64,000 nt of DNA from Bacteroidales bacterium. GTDB lineage: Bacteria > Bacteroidota > Bacteroidia > Bacteroidales > F082. The stretch covers positions 1-64,000 of the forward strand of contig JACZJI010000076.1 in the NCBI GenBank assembly GCA_014860665.1, in the 5' to 3' direction. The translations under genes were made by a program, and so were the position numbers. Below are positions 54,683 to 63,054 of the stretch, one piece after another. How positions within the stretch are numbered: the stretch's first letter is position 1; every line of letters starts with the position of its first letter. Below the pieces are notes generated by a model. That model saw nothing but the letters and a program-made list of their open reading frames with translations, did not search any database and was not told the DNA's origin.

Positions 54683-54792
54683 AAGCCGGAAAAGTTTATT
54701 GTTTTTAAGGTAAGTTGATGTTTTTTAAGTTTCTCTTTTCATGATTTGAAAAATGAGGAGCGCCTTTTTATAAACAAATGATGCTTTTCCGC

Positions 54793-54800
54793 TATCTTTG
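54793..54800 (+). promoter_or_regulatory. -7 promoter box of tgt
   Basis: TATCTTTG fits TAnnTTTG. Transcription would begin near 54807, so an in-frame ATG at 54798 is excluded and the start at 54822 is chosen. Confidence 0.6.
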
Positions 54801-54821
54801 CCCAAATTTTTTAAGGCAGGC

Positions 54822-55952
54822 ATGCAATTTAGTTTAGAGAAGACAGATACCAAAACGGCGGCAAGAGCCGGTGAGATGATTACTGATCACGGGAAAATTC
54901 AAACGCCCATCTTTATGCCGGTTGGTACGGTAGGTTCGGTGAAAGGAATACACATTAATGCGGTAAAGGACGATATCAAGGCTCAGATTATTCTGGGAAA
55001 TACCTATCATCTTTATCTGAGACCCGGAACAAAAATTATTGAAGAAGCCGGTGGTTTGCACAAATTTAATTCCTGGGATGGCGCTATTTTAACAGATAGC
55101 GGTGGTTATCAGGTATACTCACTTTCCGGAACGCGAAAACTGGATGAATCAGGTGTTCTTTTTCGCTCGCATATTGATGGCTCAAAACATAAATTCACTG
55201 CTGAAAACGTAATCGATACTCAACGCAGCCTCGGATCCGATATTATGATGGCCTTTGATGAATGTACGCCTTATCCCTGTGATTACGACTATGCTAAAAA
55301 ATCGCTTGATATTACTCATCATTGGCTTAAGCGATGCTTTAATCGCTATAATGAAACTGAACCAAAATACGGTTATCACCAGAGTTTGTTTCCTATTGTT
55401 CAAGGGAGTACTTTTCGTGATTTGAGAATTAAATCTGCCGAGGAAATTGCCAAGTACGGTGCTGAAGGAAATGCTATTGGAGGACTGTCGGTAGGTGAAC
55501 CTCATGAGACCATGTATGAAATGACAGAGCTGGTTTGCGGCATTCTTCCCAAAGATAAACCGCGCTATTTGATGGGGGTTGGAACTCCTGAGAATATTCT
55601 GGAAAGCATCGCTTTGGGGATTGATATGATGGATTGCGTCATGCCCACCAGAAATGGTCGTAACGGAATGATTTTTACCCAAAAGGGAATTATCAATATC
55701 AAAAACAAAAAGTGGGAGAATGATTTCAGTCCGCTTGACCCAGATGGGGAATCTATTGTAGATTCTACTTACAGCAGGGCTTACGTGCGTCATTTATTCT
55801 CTGCAAGGGAATTTCTAGGTGGTATGATTGCCAGTCAGCATAATCTGGCTTTTTATTTGTGGCTTGTGAAAGAGGCCCGCAAACATATTTTGGAAGGTGA
55901 TTTTGCTTCCTGGAAAGAAATAATGGTAAAACAGGTGAGTCATCGCCTTTAG
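54822..55952 (+). CDS. tgt: Queuine/preQ1 tRNA-guanine transglycosylase lacking zinc cysteines
   Basis: 376 residues with the usual Tgt barrel: Asp92 in TDSGGYQVYSL, the nucleophile Asp271 in GIDMMDCVMPTRNGRNG, and GGLSVGEP. It exchanges guanine 34 for a 7-deazaguanine in tRNAs with GUN anticodons. In the well-studied Zymomonas enzyme a zinc site uses three Cys in CxCxxC and one His. Here the aligned positions are Gly309, Ser311 and Asp314, in DPDGESIVDSTYSRAY, while the His (340) remains. The zinc site is therefore absent. lptG follows 66 bp downstream, a common arrangement in this phylum. Confidence 0.96.
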   Translation: MQFSLEKTDTKTAARAGEMITDHGKIQTPIFMPVGTVGSVKGIHINAVKDDIKAQIILGNTYHLYLRPGTKIIEEAGGLHKFNSWDGAILTDSGGYQVYSLSGTRKLDESGVLFRSHIDGSKHKFTAENVIDTQRSLGSDIMMAFDECTPYPCDYDYAKKSLDITHHWLKRCFNRYNETEPKYGYHQSLFPIVQGSTFRDLRIKSAEEIAKYGAEGNAIGGLSVGEPHETMYEMTELVCGILPKDKPRYLMGVGTPENILESIALGIDMMDCVMPTRNGRNGMIFTQKGIINIKNKKWENDFSPLDPDGESIVDSTYSRAYVRHLFSAREFLGGMIASQHNLAFYLWLVKEARKHILEGDFASWKEIMVKQVSHRL

Positions 55953-56018
55953 ACAGGATTGAATTTTTTTTATTTTTAATGATGGAAAATCAGTAGGTTA
56001 AGGTAGAAACAACAGCAG

Positions 56019-57098
56019 ATGAAAATACTCGACTGGTACATAATCAAAAAGTTTTTGGGGACTTTTTTCTATTCCATTACCTTGCTTATTATCATTGTTA
56101 TTGTTTTTGACGTTTCAGAGAAAATAGACGCTTTTATAAACAATCATGCGCCGCTGCACGAAATCATTTTTCAGTATTATCTGAATTTTATACCTTACTT
56201 CATCAATCTTTTTATTTATCTCTTCACTTTTATTTCGGTGGTGTTTTTCACTTCCCGGCTTGCCGGAAATAGCGAAATTATAGCCATACTCAGCAATGGT
56301 GTTAGTTTCAGAAGGCTGATGCTGCCCTATATGCTTTCTGCTACTTTCTTAGCCATTATGTCTTTTTACATGGGAAATTTCCTGATTCCCCATACCAATA
56401 TTACCATGCGAAAGTTTATGGATAAGTATATTGACAAGCCGCCGGTGAATACCAAACGTAATGTACATGTGCAAATAAGTCCGAGGACCTTTGCTTATGT
56501 TGAATCATATAATGCAGAACGGGGCATTGGATATCGTTTTACACTGGAGAAATTCGATGGTGTCAGAATGGTTTACAAGCTGATGGCTAACTCGATACAA
56601 AGAGATACGGTCAACAACAAATGGATTATTTCCAATTACTACATTAGAACAATTGATAGTGCAGGAAATCAGCATTTGACACATGGGGTGATTGAAGATA
56701 CTACCATTGCATTAAGGCCCACCGATCTTTACAAAGTAAAACATAGCTACGGCGAAATGAATTTGTATGAGTTGAATAAATTTATTCGTACTGAAAAGGA
56801 AAAAGGCTCGCTGGTTTATAAGCGTTTCGAAATAGAAAAGTACAAACGTATCGCAGGGCCAGCTGCCATTATTATTTTGACTTTCATGGGAATGGCACTA
56901 TCGAGTCGTAAACTCAGAGGAGGCATGGGCCTGCATCTTGGTATCGGTATAACACTGGCATTCAGTTATATATTAATGATGCAGGTCACAACGGTGTTCT
57001 CTACACAGGGAAATCTGTCACCCGCCTGGGGTGCATGGATTCCCAATTTCTTCTTTTTCATCATAGCGGTTTATCTCGTTATTAAAGCACCTAAATAG
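56019..57098 (+). CDS. lptG: LptF/LptG-family lipopolysaccharide export permease
   Basis: 359 residues. Three helices at the N-terminus (MKILDWYIIKKFLGTFFYSI and two more to about 110) are followed by a periplasmic jellyroll (about 130-260) and three helices at the C-terminus (about 275-355). SEIIAILSNGVSFRRLMLPY is the coupling helix typical of LptF/G. With LptB and the partner permease it should extract lipopolysaccharide from the inner membrane. It lies behind tgt in a probable two-gene unit. Confidence 0.9.
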   Translation: MKILDWYIIKKFLGTFFYSITLLIIIVIVFDVSEKIDAFINNHAPLHEIIFQYYLNFIPYFINLFIYLFTFISVVFFTSRLAGNSEIIAILSNGVSFRRLMLPYMLSATFLAIMSFYMGNFLIPHTNITMRKFMDKYIDKPPVNTKRNVHVQISPRTFAYVESYNAERGIGYRFTLEKFDGVRMVYKLMANSIQRDTVNNKWIISNYYIRTIDSAGNQHLTHGVIEDTTIALRPTDLYKVKHSYGEMNLYELNKFIRTEKEKGSLVYKRFEIEKYKRIAGPAAIIILTFMGMALSSRKLRGGMGLHLGIGITLAFSYILMMQVTTVFSTQGNLSPAWGAWIPNFFFFIIAVYLVIKAPK

Positions 57099-57130
57099 TA
57101 TACACAGTTGCAAAGTCCTTCTGCTTGATT

Positions 57131-57157
57131 CTGTCAAATTAATGCTGGATTTGACAG
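57131..57157. promoter_or_regulatory. Inverted repeat upstream of hisS
   Basis: CTGTCAAAT (57131-57139) and ATTTGACAG (57149-57157) form a perfect 9-bp inverted repeat with a 9-nt spacer. It ends 10 bp before the hisS -7 box. It could be an operator for hisS-hutH or a weak terminator for lptG; no T-run follows, which favours the former. Confidence 0.6.
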
Positions 57158-57166
57158 TCAATTGTG

Positions 57167-57174
57167 TACTTTTG
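57167..57174 (+). promoter_or_regulatory. -7 promoter box of hisS-hutH
   Basis: TACTTTTG fits TAnnTTTG. Transcription would begin near 57181, so the upstream in-frame ATG at 57164 is excluded. Confidence 0.6.
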
Positions 57175-57205
57175 CGGATTAAATAATTTGACAGAAAAAA
57201 GACTC

Positions 57206-58567
57206 ATGGAGCAAAAACCATCCATTCCAAAAGGAACACGTGATTTCGGCCCTCTTGAAATGAGCAGGAGGAACTACATTTTCAACACAATTCGAAAGGT
57301 CTTCGAAAAATATGGCTATCAGCCTATCGAAACACCTGCCATGGAAAACCTTTCCAGTTTGCTGGGAAAGTATGGTGAAGAAGGAGATAAGTTGCTGTTC
57401 AAAATTCTGAATTCAGGTGATTATCTTGCCAAAATTGATGACGAACTTTTAAAAGAAAAAGAATCTCTGAAATTGAGTACACAAATCAGCGAAAAGGGAC
57501 TGAGGTACGACCTGACAGTTCCGTTGGCCAGATTTGTTGTACAGCACAGGAATGAAATTGTTTTCCCGTTTAAGCGCTATCAGATCCAGCCTGTCTGGCG
57601 TGCCGACAGGCCCCAGAAAGGGCGTTATCGCGAGTTCTTTCAATGCGATGTGGATGTTATTGGTGTTGACTCACTTTTGAATGAAGTGGATTTGATTAGT
57701 GTGATAGATGAAGTGTTTAGTAAGCTGAATATCAATATTGTTATTAAATTAAATAATCGTAAGATATTAAGCGGAATTGCACAGGCTATCGGCCAACCCG
57801 AAAGCATGATGGACATTACCATGGCCATGGATAAACTGGACAAAATAGGGGAGGACAAAGTTTATGAAGAGTTGCATGAGCGCAATATTTCAGATGAATC
57901 CATAGAAAAATTGAAGCCGGTTTTAAGATTAACAGGTGACAATCAGTCGCGTTTAAACAGCCTTGGCGAGTTGATTGGAAGTACTGATGATGGAGCTTTG
58001 GGATTGGAAGAAATTCACACAATCTTGAAGTATTTGAAACCCATGAATCTGAAATCTCCCATTGAAATTGACCAGTCTCTGGCACGAGGATTGAATTATT
58101 ATACTGGAGCCATTATAGAAGTGAAAGCTCAGGATGTTTCTATTGGAAGTATTTGTGGCGGTGGTCGTTATGATAATTTGACTGGTATTTTTGGGATGCC
58201 AGGAGTTTCCGGTGTTGGAGTGTCTTTTGGCGCTGATCGTATTTATGATGTGCTTACCGAGTTGAAGCTTTTCCCACAGGAAGCCGGAGCTCTGACTAAA
58301 GTGTTACTGATTAATTTCGGTGAAAATGAAACCCCTTATGCCTTGAATATTCTTAATAAACTTCATAGTGCTGGTATTTCCGCAGAACTTTTTCCGGAAC
58401 CTGCCAAGTTGAAAAAGCAAATGAAATACGCTGATCAGAAACAGATTCCTTATGTGGTTTTGATTGGTGAAGAAGAAATGAAAACTGAAACTTTGACTCT
58501 GAAAAATATGCAAAGCGGGGATCAGGCAAAAATCACGGTAGATGAATTAATTAAAAAAGTTGAATAA
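57206..58567 (+). CDS. hisS: Histidyl-tRNA synthetase
   Basis: 453 residues from [16 protein letters not shown]. Class II motif 1 ([11 protein letters not shown]), motif 2 ([29 protein letters not shown]) and motif 3 ([18 protein letters not shown]) are in order. Histidine-binding motifs include [13 protein letters not shown] and the [13 protein letters not shown] segment. A C-terminal anticodon-binding domain follows (about 365-453). It charges tRNA-His in the cytoplasm. The stop codon is only 15 bp before hutH, so the two are probably one transcript. Confidence 0.97.
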   Translation: MEQKPSIPKGTRDFGPLEMSRRNYIFNTIRKVFEKYGYQPIETPAMENLSSLLGKYGEEGDKLLFKILNSGDYLAKIDDELLKEKESLKLSTQISEKGLRYDLTVPLARFVVQHRNEIVFPFKRYQIQPVWRADRPQKGRYREFFQCDVDVIGVDSLLNEVDLISVIDEVFSKLNINIVIKLNNRKILSGIAQAIGQPESMMDITMAMDKLDKIGEDKVYEELHERNISDESIEKLKPVLRLTGDNQSRLNSLGELIGSTDDGALGLEEIHTILKYLKPMNLKSPIEIDQSLARGLNYYTGAIIEVKAQDVSIGSICGGGRYDNLTGIFGMPGVSGVGVSFGADRIYDVLTELKLFPQEAGALTKVLLINFGENETPYALNILNKLHSAGISAELFPEPAKLKKQMKYADQKQIPYVVLIGEEEMKTETLTLKNMQSGDQAKITVDELIKKVE

Positions 58568-58582
58568 CAGATAACAGATAAA

Positions 58583-60103
58583 ATGGACAATTATCACGCT
58601 ATCGACCACAAAAAACTTACATTTAAAGAGGTTTTTGAGATTGTAAAAAAAGATTTAAAACTCACCCTTTCGGAAGAAGCCAAAAACAGTATTGTAAAAT
58701 GCCGGTCGTATCTTGACAAAAAAATTAAGGAAACAAAAGAGCCTATTTACGGAATTAATACCGGTTTTGGGGCATTGTACAACAAGAGTATTTCAAATCA
58801 TGATTTGGGGCGATTACAGGAAAACCTGGTGATGTCTCACGCTAGTGGCACTGGCGAAGAAGTTCCTCTGGAGATTGTGAAATTAATGATGCTTCTGAAG
58901 ATTCAGGCCTTTTCTTTTGGATATTCCGGAGTTCAACTCGAGACGGTTGAACGGTTGGTTCAGTTTTACAATCATAATGTTATTCCTGTTGTTTACCAGC
59001 AAGGCTCATTGGGGGCCTCAGGTGATTTAGCTCCGTTAGCCCACATGTCTCTCCCGTTGTTGGGAAAAGGTAAGGTGTATTTTAAAGGCCAAAAAAGAGA
59101 AGCTGCTGAGGCCCTGAAAGAGATGAACTGGGAACCTATCAAACTTCAGTCAAAGGAAGGATTAGCGCTGCTAAATGGAACGCAGTTCATGTCGGCTTAT
59201 GGGGTTTGGTCTGTATTAAAAGTTTTCCGGCTATCAGATATGGCCGACATCATTGGAGCAATTTCACTGGATGCTTTTGATGGAAGAATCGAACCTTTTT
59301 ATGAAGGATTGCATACAGTAAGGCATCATCTGGGACAAATCCAAACCGCTTCAAGATTCAGAACTTTGCTGGATGGGAGTGATTTAATAAAGCAGTATAA
59401 AGTGCATGTTCAGGATCCTTATTCGTTTCGTTGCATTCCTCAGGTGCATGGTGCGACAAAGGATGCGATCAATTATGTGGCTTCGGTTTTGTCCAATGAA
59501 ATCAATGCAGTCACGGACAATCCAACGGTTTTCCCTGATGAGGATATGATTATCTCAGGTGGAAACTTCCACGGACAGCCTTTGGCATTGGTGCTGGATT
59601 TTCTGGCAATTGCTGTCGCTGAACTTGGTAATATCTCAGAAAGAAGAACCTATCAACTGATAAATGGTAACCGTGGATTGCCATCGTTTTTGGTAGCGAA
59701 TCCTGGCATTAATTCCGGATTTATGATTCCGCAATATACGGCTGCTTCTATCGTAAGCCAAAACAAGCAGCTTTGTACACCTGCATCCGTGGATTCCATT
59801 GTTTCTTCACAAGGGCAGGAAGATCATGTTAGTATGGGTGCCAATGCAGCCACCAAAGCATTTCTCGTAGTGATGAACCTGGAAAAAATTCTTGCTATTG
59901 AATTATTCAATGCAGCACAGGCTCTGGAATTCAGAAGACCGATGAAATCGGCACCTTATCTGGAAGATTTTGTCATGAAATACAGGGAACGTGTTCCGTT
60001 TGTCACAGAAGACAAAATCATGCACGATGAAATTGAAAAGTCGATTACTTTTCTGCGCGAAGTAGATTATGAACTTCCCGATGCTTTGATTCCAGGCATT
60101 TAG
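58583..60103 (+). CDS. hutH: Histidine ammonia-lyase
   Basis: 506 residues. The self-forming MIO cofactor comes from Ala145-Ser146-Gly147 in GSLGASGDLAPLAH. YGINTGFGALYN carries the active-site Tyr, with further family blocks at QEDHVSMGANAA and NGTQFMSAYG. It removes ammonia from histidine to give urocanate, the first step of the Hut pathway. HutU is encoded in this window but on the opposite strand 6.5 kb away. Its place directly behind hisS links breakdown and charging of the same amino acid. Confidence 0.96.
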   Translation: MDNYHAIDHKKLTFKEVFEIVKKDLKLTLSEEAKNSIVKCRSYLDKKIKETKEPIYGINTGFGALYNKSISNHDLGRLQENLVMSHASGTGEEVPLEIVKLMMLLKIQAFSFGYSGVQLETVERLVQFYNHNVIPVVYQQGSLGASGDLAPLAHMSLPLLGKGKVYFKGQKREAAEALKEMNWEPIKLQSKEGLALLNGTQFMSAYGVWSVLKVFRLSDMADIIGAISLDAFDGRIEPFYEGLHTVRHHLGQIQTASRFRTLLDGSDLIKQYKVHVQDPYSFRCIPQVHGATKDAINYVASVLSNEINAVTDNPTVFPDEDMIISGGNFHGQPLALVLDFLAIAVAELGNISERRTYQLINGNRGLPSFLVANPGINSGFMIPQYTAASIVSQNKQLCTPASVDSIVSSQGQEDHVSMGANAATKAFLVVMNLEKILAIELFNAAQALEFRRPMKSAPYLEDFVMKYRERVPFVTEDKIMHDEIEKSITFLREVDYELPDALIPGI

Positions 60104-60124
60104 TATGCCAGTATCACGGACAGA

Positions 60125-60460
60125 TTAATTTTCAAATATCATACCGTAGGGACGGGCGATTTCTTCTGTTAATTGAGGAATGGAAATGTATTTGCTTTCG
60201 CGGCGATATTCTCTTCCCTCGAAGAACAAAAGAATGGTCGGATTTGAAAATATATTGAATTTTGCCGGAAGTTCAGGATGTTTTTCTGAGTTGATGAATG
60301 CCAGTTTCATTTCCGGAAAATCTTCTTCCACCATCTGAATCACCTTTGGCCTTAAACTGATGCAGGGTGCACAATGATCGTTATAGAAATACAGGATTAA
60401 AGCGGTTTCGTTTTGGATGATGGCATCCATTTGATCCATGCTTTCCAGTTCGTTTTTCAT
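60125..60460 (-). CDS. Thioredoxin-like protein
   Basis: 111 residues, a lone thioredoxin fold with the redox motif CAPC in ALILYFYNDHCAPCISLRP and a cis-Pro loop FNIFSNPTILLFFEG. There is no signal peptide, so it acts in the cytoplasm, probably as a disulfide reductant. It is convergent with hutH (21 bp between stops) and has a promoter box TATTTTTG on the reverse strand at 60499-60492. Confidence 0.88.
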   Translation of the reverse strand: MKNELESMDQMDAIIQNETALILYFYNDHCAPCISLRPKVIQMVEEDFPEMKLAFINSEKHPELPAKFNIFSNPTILLFFEGREYRRESKYISIPQLTEEIARPYGMIFEN

Positions 60461-60491
60461 ATCCAGTTGTTAAAAATTATCAAAAGCGGCG

Positions 60492-60499
60492 CAAAAATA
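60492..60499 (-). promoter_or_regulatory. -7 promoter box of the thioredoxin-like gene
   Basis: The reverse strand reads TATTTTTG, a full TAnnTTTG match, 31 bp before the start codon. Confidence 0.5.
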
Positions 60500-60612
60500 T
60501 CATTTCTATTTAAAACTTCGACAACATGAAAATTATTTTCTTGTTTTTCAGTGAAGTGGCTCGTTATAACATCAATTTATAGAGACTTTTTATTGGAGCT
60601 TTGAATTTTTTC

Positions 60613-60620
60613 TATATTTG
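60613..60620 (+). promoter_or_regulatory. -7 promoter box of the cobalamin riboswitch transcript
   Basis: TATATTTG fits TAnnTTTG. It is directly followed by the riboswitch, with transcription start expected near 60627. Confidence 0.6.
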
Positions 60621-60623
60621 CCC

Positions 60624-60772
60624 TTGATAAGGGTTAAGGGAATCCTGTGAAAAACAGGAGCTGTCCCCGCAGCCGTAAGTTGTTCTCATGTTTTTGGCAA
60701 CCCATGCCACTGTTCCAATCAAATTGGGATGGGAAGGCTGCCAGAAATGCAACGAGCCGGAAGACCTGCCTT
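60624..60772 (+). ncRNA. Cobalamin (AdoCbl) riboswitch
   Basis: The conserved blocks are in order. GGGAATCCTGTGAAAAACAGG is followed by GCTGTCCCCGCAGCCGTAA (near 60660-60680), then ATGCCACTGTTC, GGGAAGGCTGCC, and the B12 box GAGCCGGAAGACCTGCC (60754-60770). It precedes a BtuB-like receptor and a BtuG-like lipoprotein, the expected target genes. Bound cobalamin should lower their expression. The class is identified by recognised motifs. Confidence 0.95.
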
Positions 60773-60794
60773 TATTATTGTTTTCGAAGCTTTC

Positions 60795-60832
60795 GGAGGA
60801 AAAGCTGGAGGAAATTACCTTTTCTTCCCCCT
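60795..60832 (+). terminator. Possible riboswitch expression-platform hairpin
   Basis: GGAGGAAAAG (60795-60804) can pair with CTTTTCTTCC (60819-60828), with one G-U pair, followed by CCCCTTTTATT. It lies just after the B12 box and could be the switch-controlled terminator. A 235-nt stretch with no recognised element separates it from the btuB start. Confidence 0.45.
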
Positions 60833-61067
60833 TTTATTCCAGGTTGGTTTACGAAAATTAGGTTTTAATTTTTGTAATGTTTAACTCGAGGATTTTGAAT
60901 GAAAAAAATTAACTTTTTAACGGTTTTAAACGACTGGAAGGTAAAATTGCATTCATCTGTCAGAGCATTTCTTTAACAATCATTTCAAACGGGGTTTTTG
61001 TATTATAAATTTTAATTCCAGTGGTGTCTGGATATGAGACGATTGTTTCATATGGAAATAATTTGAA

Positions 61068-63050
61068 ATGAGAACTTCTGTTTTATTTTTTTTGATACTT
61101 AGCTTCTCAACAGCGTTTGGTCAAATGGCACCGGATACTGTTTCAATTCCGGAAGTTGAGGTGAAGACAGTCAGACAACTGGCCCGTGCAGGAGTTACTA
61201 CACATCAAATTGATTCTATTGCCATGAAAAGGGAATCGGATGCTTCGCTTTCGGATTTGCTGAGTAGGTTCTCTACGGTTTTTGTGAAGAGCGAAGGAAG
61301 AGGTGCTTTGTCTACTGTGGCTTTTCGTGGCACGGCCCCGTCACATACCGAAGTTTACTGGAATGGGATGAGCCTTCAATCACCCATGCTGGGGCAGGTA
61401 GATTTTTCACAAATTCCCGTTTATTTAATGGATAATATCAGTCTTAACCCTGGTGCTAGCTCACTTGTTGATGGTGATGGAGCGCTTGGGGGAAGTATAG
61501 ACTTGAAAAATGATCTTAGTTGGTCTAAAAAGTTTAGCGGGACTTTCCTGTCAGGATACGGAAGCTTTGGTACCTGGAATGAGTTTGTTCATCTGGAAAA
61601 AGGAAGCGATAAATTCCAATCCTCAACAAGGATTTATTACAATCGCTCGAAAAACGATTTCCCTTTTATCAATAAAGATATTGCCAATATTGATCCGGTG
61701 ACGGGTGCTTATATCTATCCACGGCAGCGAAACGAACATGCCGAATATATGCTGGAAGGTGCTATGCAGAGTTTCGGATTTAGGTTAAGCAAAAGGACTA
61801 TACTAGAAACGCACTATTGGTTTCAGTATTCGGATCGTGCTATTCCAAGGCTCAATACTTATGAAGGAAACGATAATTCCAACCTAGCCCGTCAGGTGGA
61901 TAGGACAAATCGTGCAGTGATGAAATTATCCAGTTTCATGAAAAAGGGAACACTCATCCTGCAAAGCGGACTGAATGCCGAAAACATGGTTTACAGCATT
62001 CGCAATATGGTTTATGGCGACGGATATTACAATGCTCTTTATTCAAAATCAAATGTGTATAGTTTTTACAATAAGGCTCAATATCAGTTTCAACCCATCA
62101 GGAATGCGCTGGTAAAAGCTGCCGCAACATTTGATTTTTATCGTGTTCAGACAAAAGATACTGTAAATCAGACCGGATACAATCAATCCAGAAGAGACAA
62201 AGGATTGATGCTGTCATGGCAACAGCAGTTAACCAATAATCTTTCTGCAATGGTTTTGCTCCGTAAGGATTGGGTGAATCAGGTTTCTATTCCGATCATT
62301 CCTTATTTTGGATTTGATTGGACGATTAATCAAAAAAGAAAGCTAATTCTTCATGGAAATATTGCCAGAAATTATCATTATCCAGATCTGAATGATTTGT
62401 ATTGGCAACCTGGCGGAAATCCGAATCTGCGTCCGGAAGAAGGATTGAACACCGAACTTGGAGTCATAACGTCTTTTCCTGGAAAAAAATTGGAAAATAG
62501 TTTTGGTCTGACAGCATTCTACAACAATATTGAAAACTGGATTATCTGGATTCCGAGTCCTATGGGGTACTGGTCACCTCAAAACATTCAGCACGTAGTT
62601 TCCAGTGGATTCGATGCAAATGTGATGATTGCTTTTCCAATAAAAAAATTGAAAGTTACATTTAAAGCTGATTATGCTTTCACCAAAAGTATCAACCATG
62701 GTAATGCTGCACGTTGGGGCACGGCTTCTGTTGGAAAGCAAATCCCATTTGTTCCTGTGCATACAGGTAACGTATTGCTGAATTTGAGTCTGGGTAATTA
62801 TTATCTCACCTGGATAAACCATTCTTATTCGGAGCGTTTTACTACTTCGACTAACGAACTGACGATGCGGGATCGACTGAATCCTTATTTTATGAACGAT
62901 TTATACATCGGGAAAAGATGGTTACTGGATGGTAGAAAAATTTCTTTGCAATTTAAAATATTCAATTTATTCAACGAACAGTATCGTTCTGTTTTACAAC
63001 GACCCATGCCTGGACGGAATTATATGCTGTTATTAACCTATCATTTATAG
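61068..63050 (+). CDS. btuB: BtuB-like TonB-dependent vitamin B12 receptor
   Basis: 660 residues. A signal peptide MRTSVLFFLILSFSTAFGQ is followed by a TonB-box/plug region with VEVKTVRQLARAG and LSDLLSRFSTVFVKSEGRGALSTVAFRG, PSHTEVYWNGMSLQSP and SLVDGDGALGGSIDL. A 22-strand barrel then ends MLLLTYHL. The size fits siderophore/B12 receptors, not the 1000-residue SusC group. The assignment to B12 rests on the cobalamin riboswitch in its leader and the BtuG-like gene 4 bp downstream. Confidence 0.92.
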   Translation: MRTSVLFFLILSFSTAFGQMAPDTVSIPEVEVKTVRQLARAGVTTHQIDSIAMKRESDASLSDLLSRFSTVFVKSEGRGALSTVAFRGTAPSHTEVYWNGMSLQSPMLGQVDFSQIPVYLMDNISLNPGASSLVDGDGALGGSIDLKNDLSWSKKFSGTFLSGYGSFGTWNEFVHLEKGSDKFQSSTRIYYNRSKNDFPFINKDIANIDPVTGAYIYPRQRNEHAEYMLEGAMQSFGFRLSKRTILETHYWFQYSDRAIPRLNTYEGNDNSNLARQVDRTNRAVMKLSSFMKKGTLILQSGLNAENMVYSIRNMVYGDGYYNALYSKSNVYSFYNKAQYQFQPIRNALVKAAATFDFYRVQTKDTVNQTGYNQSRRDKGLMLSWQQQLTNNLSAMVLLRKDWVNQVSIPIIPYFGFDWTINQKRKLILHGNIARNYHYPDLNDLYWQPGGNPNLRPEEGLNTELGVITSFPGKKLENSFGLTAFYNNIENWIIWIPSPMGYWSPQNIQHVVSSGFDANVMIAFPIKKLKVTFKADYAFTKSINHGNAARWGTASVGKQIPFVPVHTGNVLLNLSLGNYYLTWINHSYSERFTTSTNELTMRDRLNPYFMNDLYIGKRWLLDGRKISLQFKIFNLFNEQYRSVLQRPMPGRNYMLLLTYHL

Positions 63051-63054
63051 CATT

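Noticed and set aside
60647..60868. Open reading frame of 73 codons
   Set aside because: It lies across the cobalamin riboswitch and its downstream hairpin; the RNA structure explains the sequence and the protein has no recognisable features.
60899..60976. 25-codon leader frame before btuB
   Set aside because: No clear ribosome site and no known family; noted in a finding but not listed as a gene.
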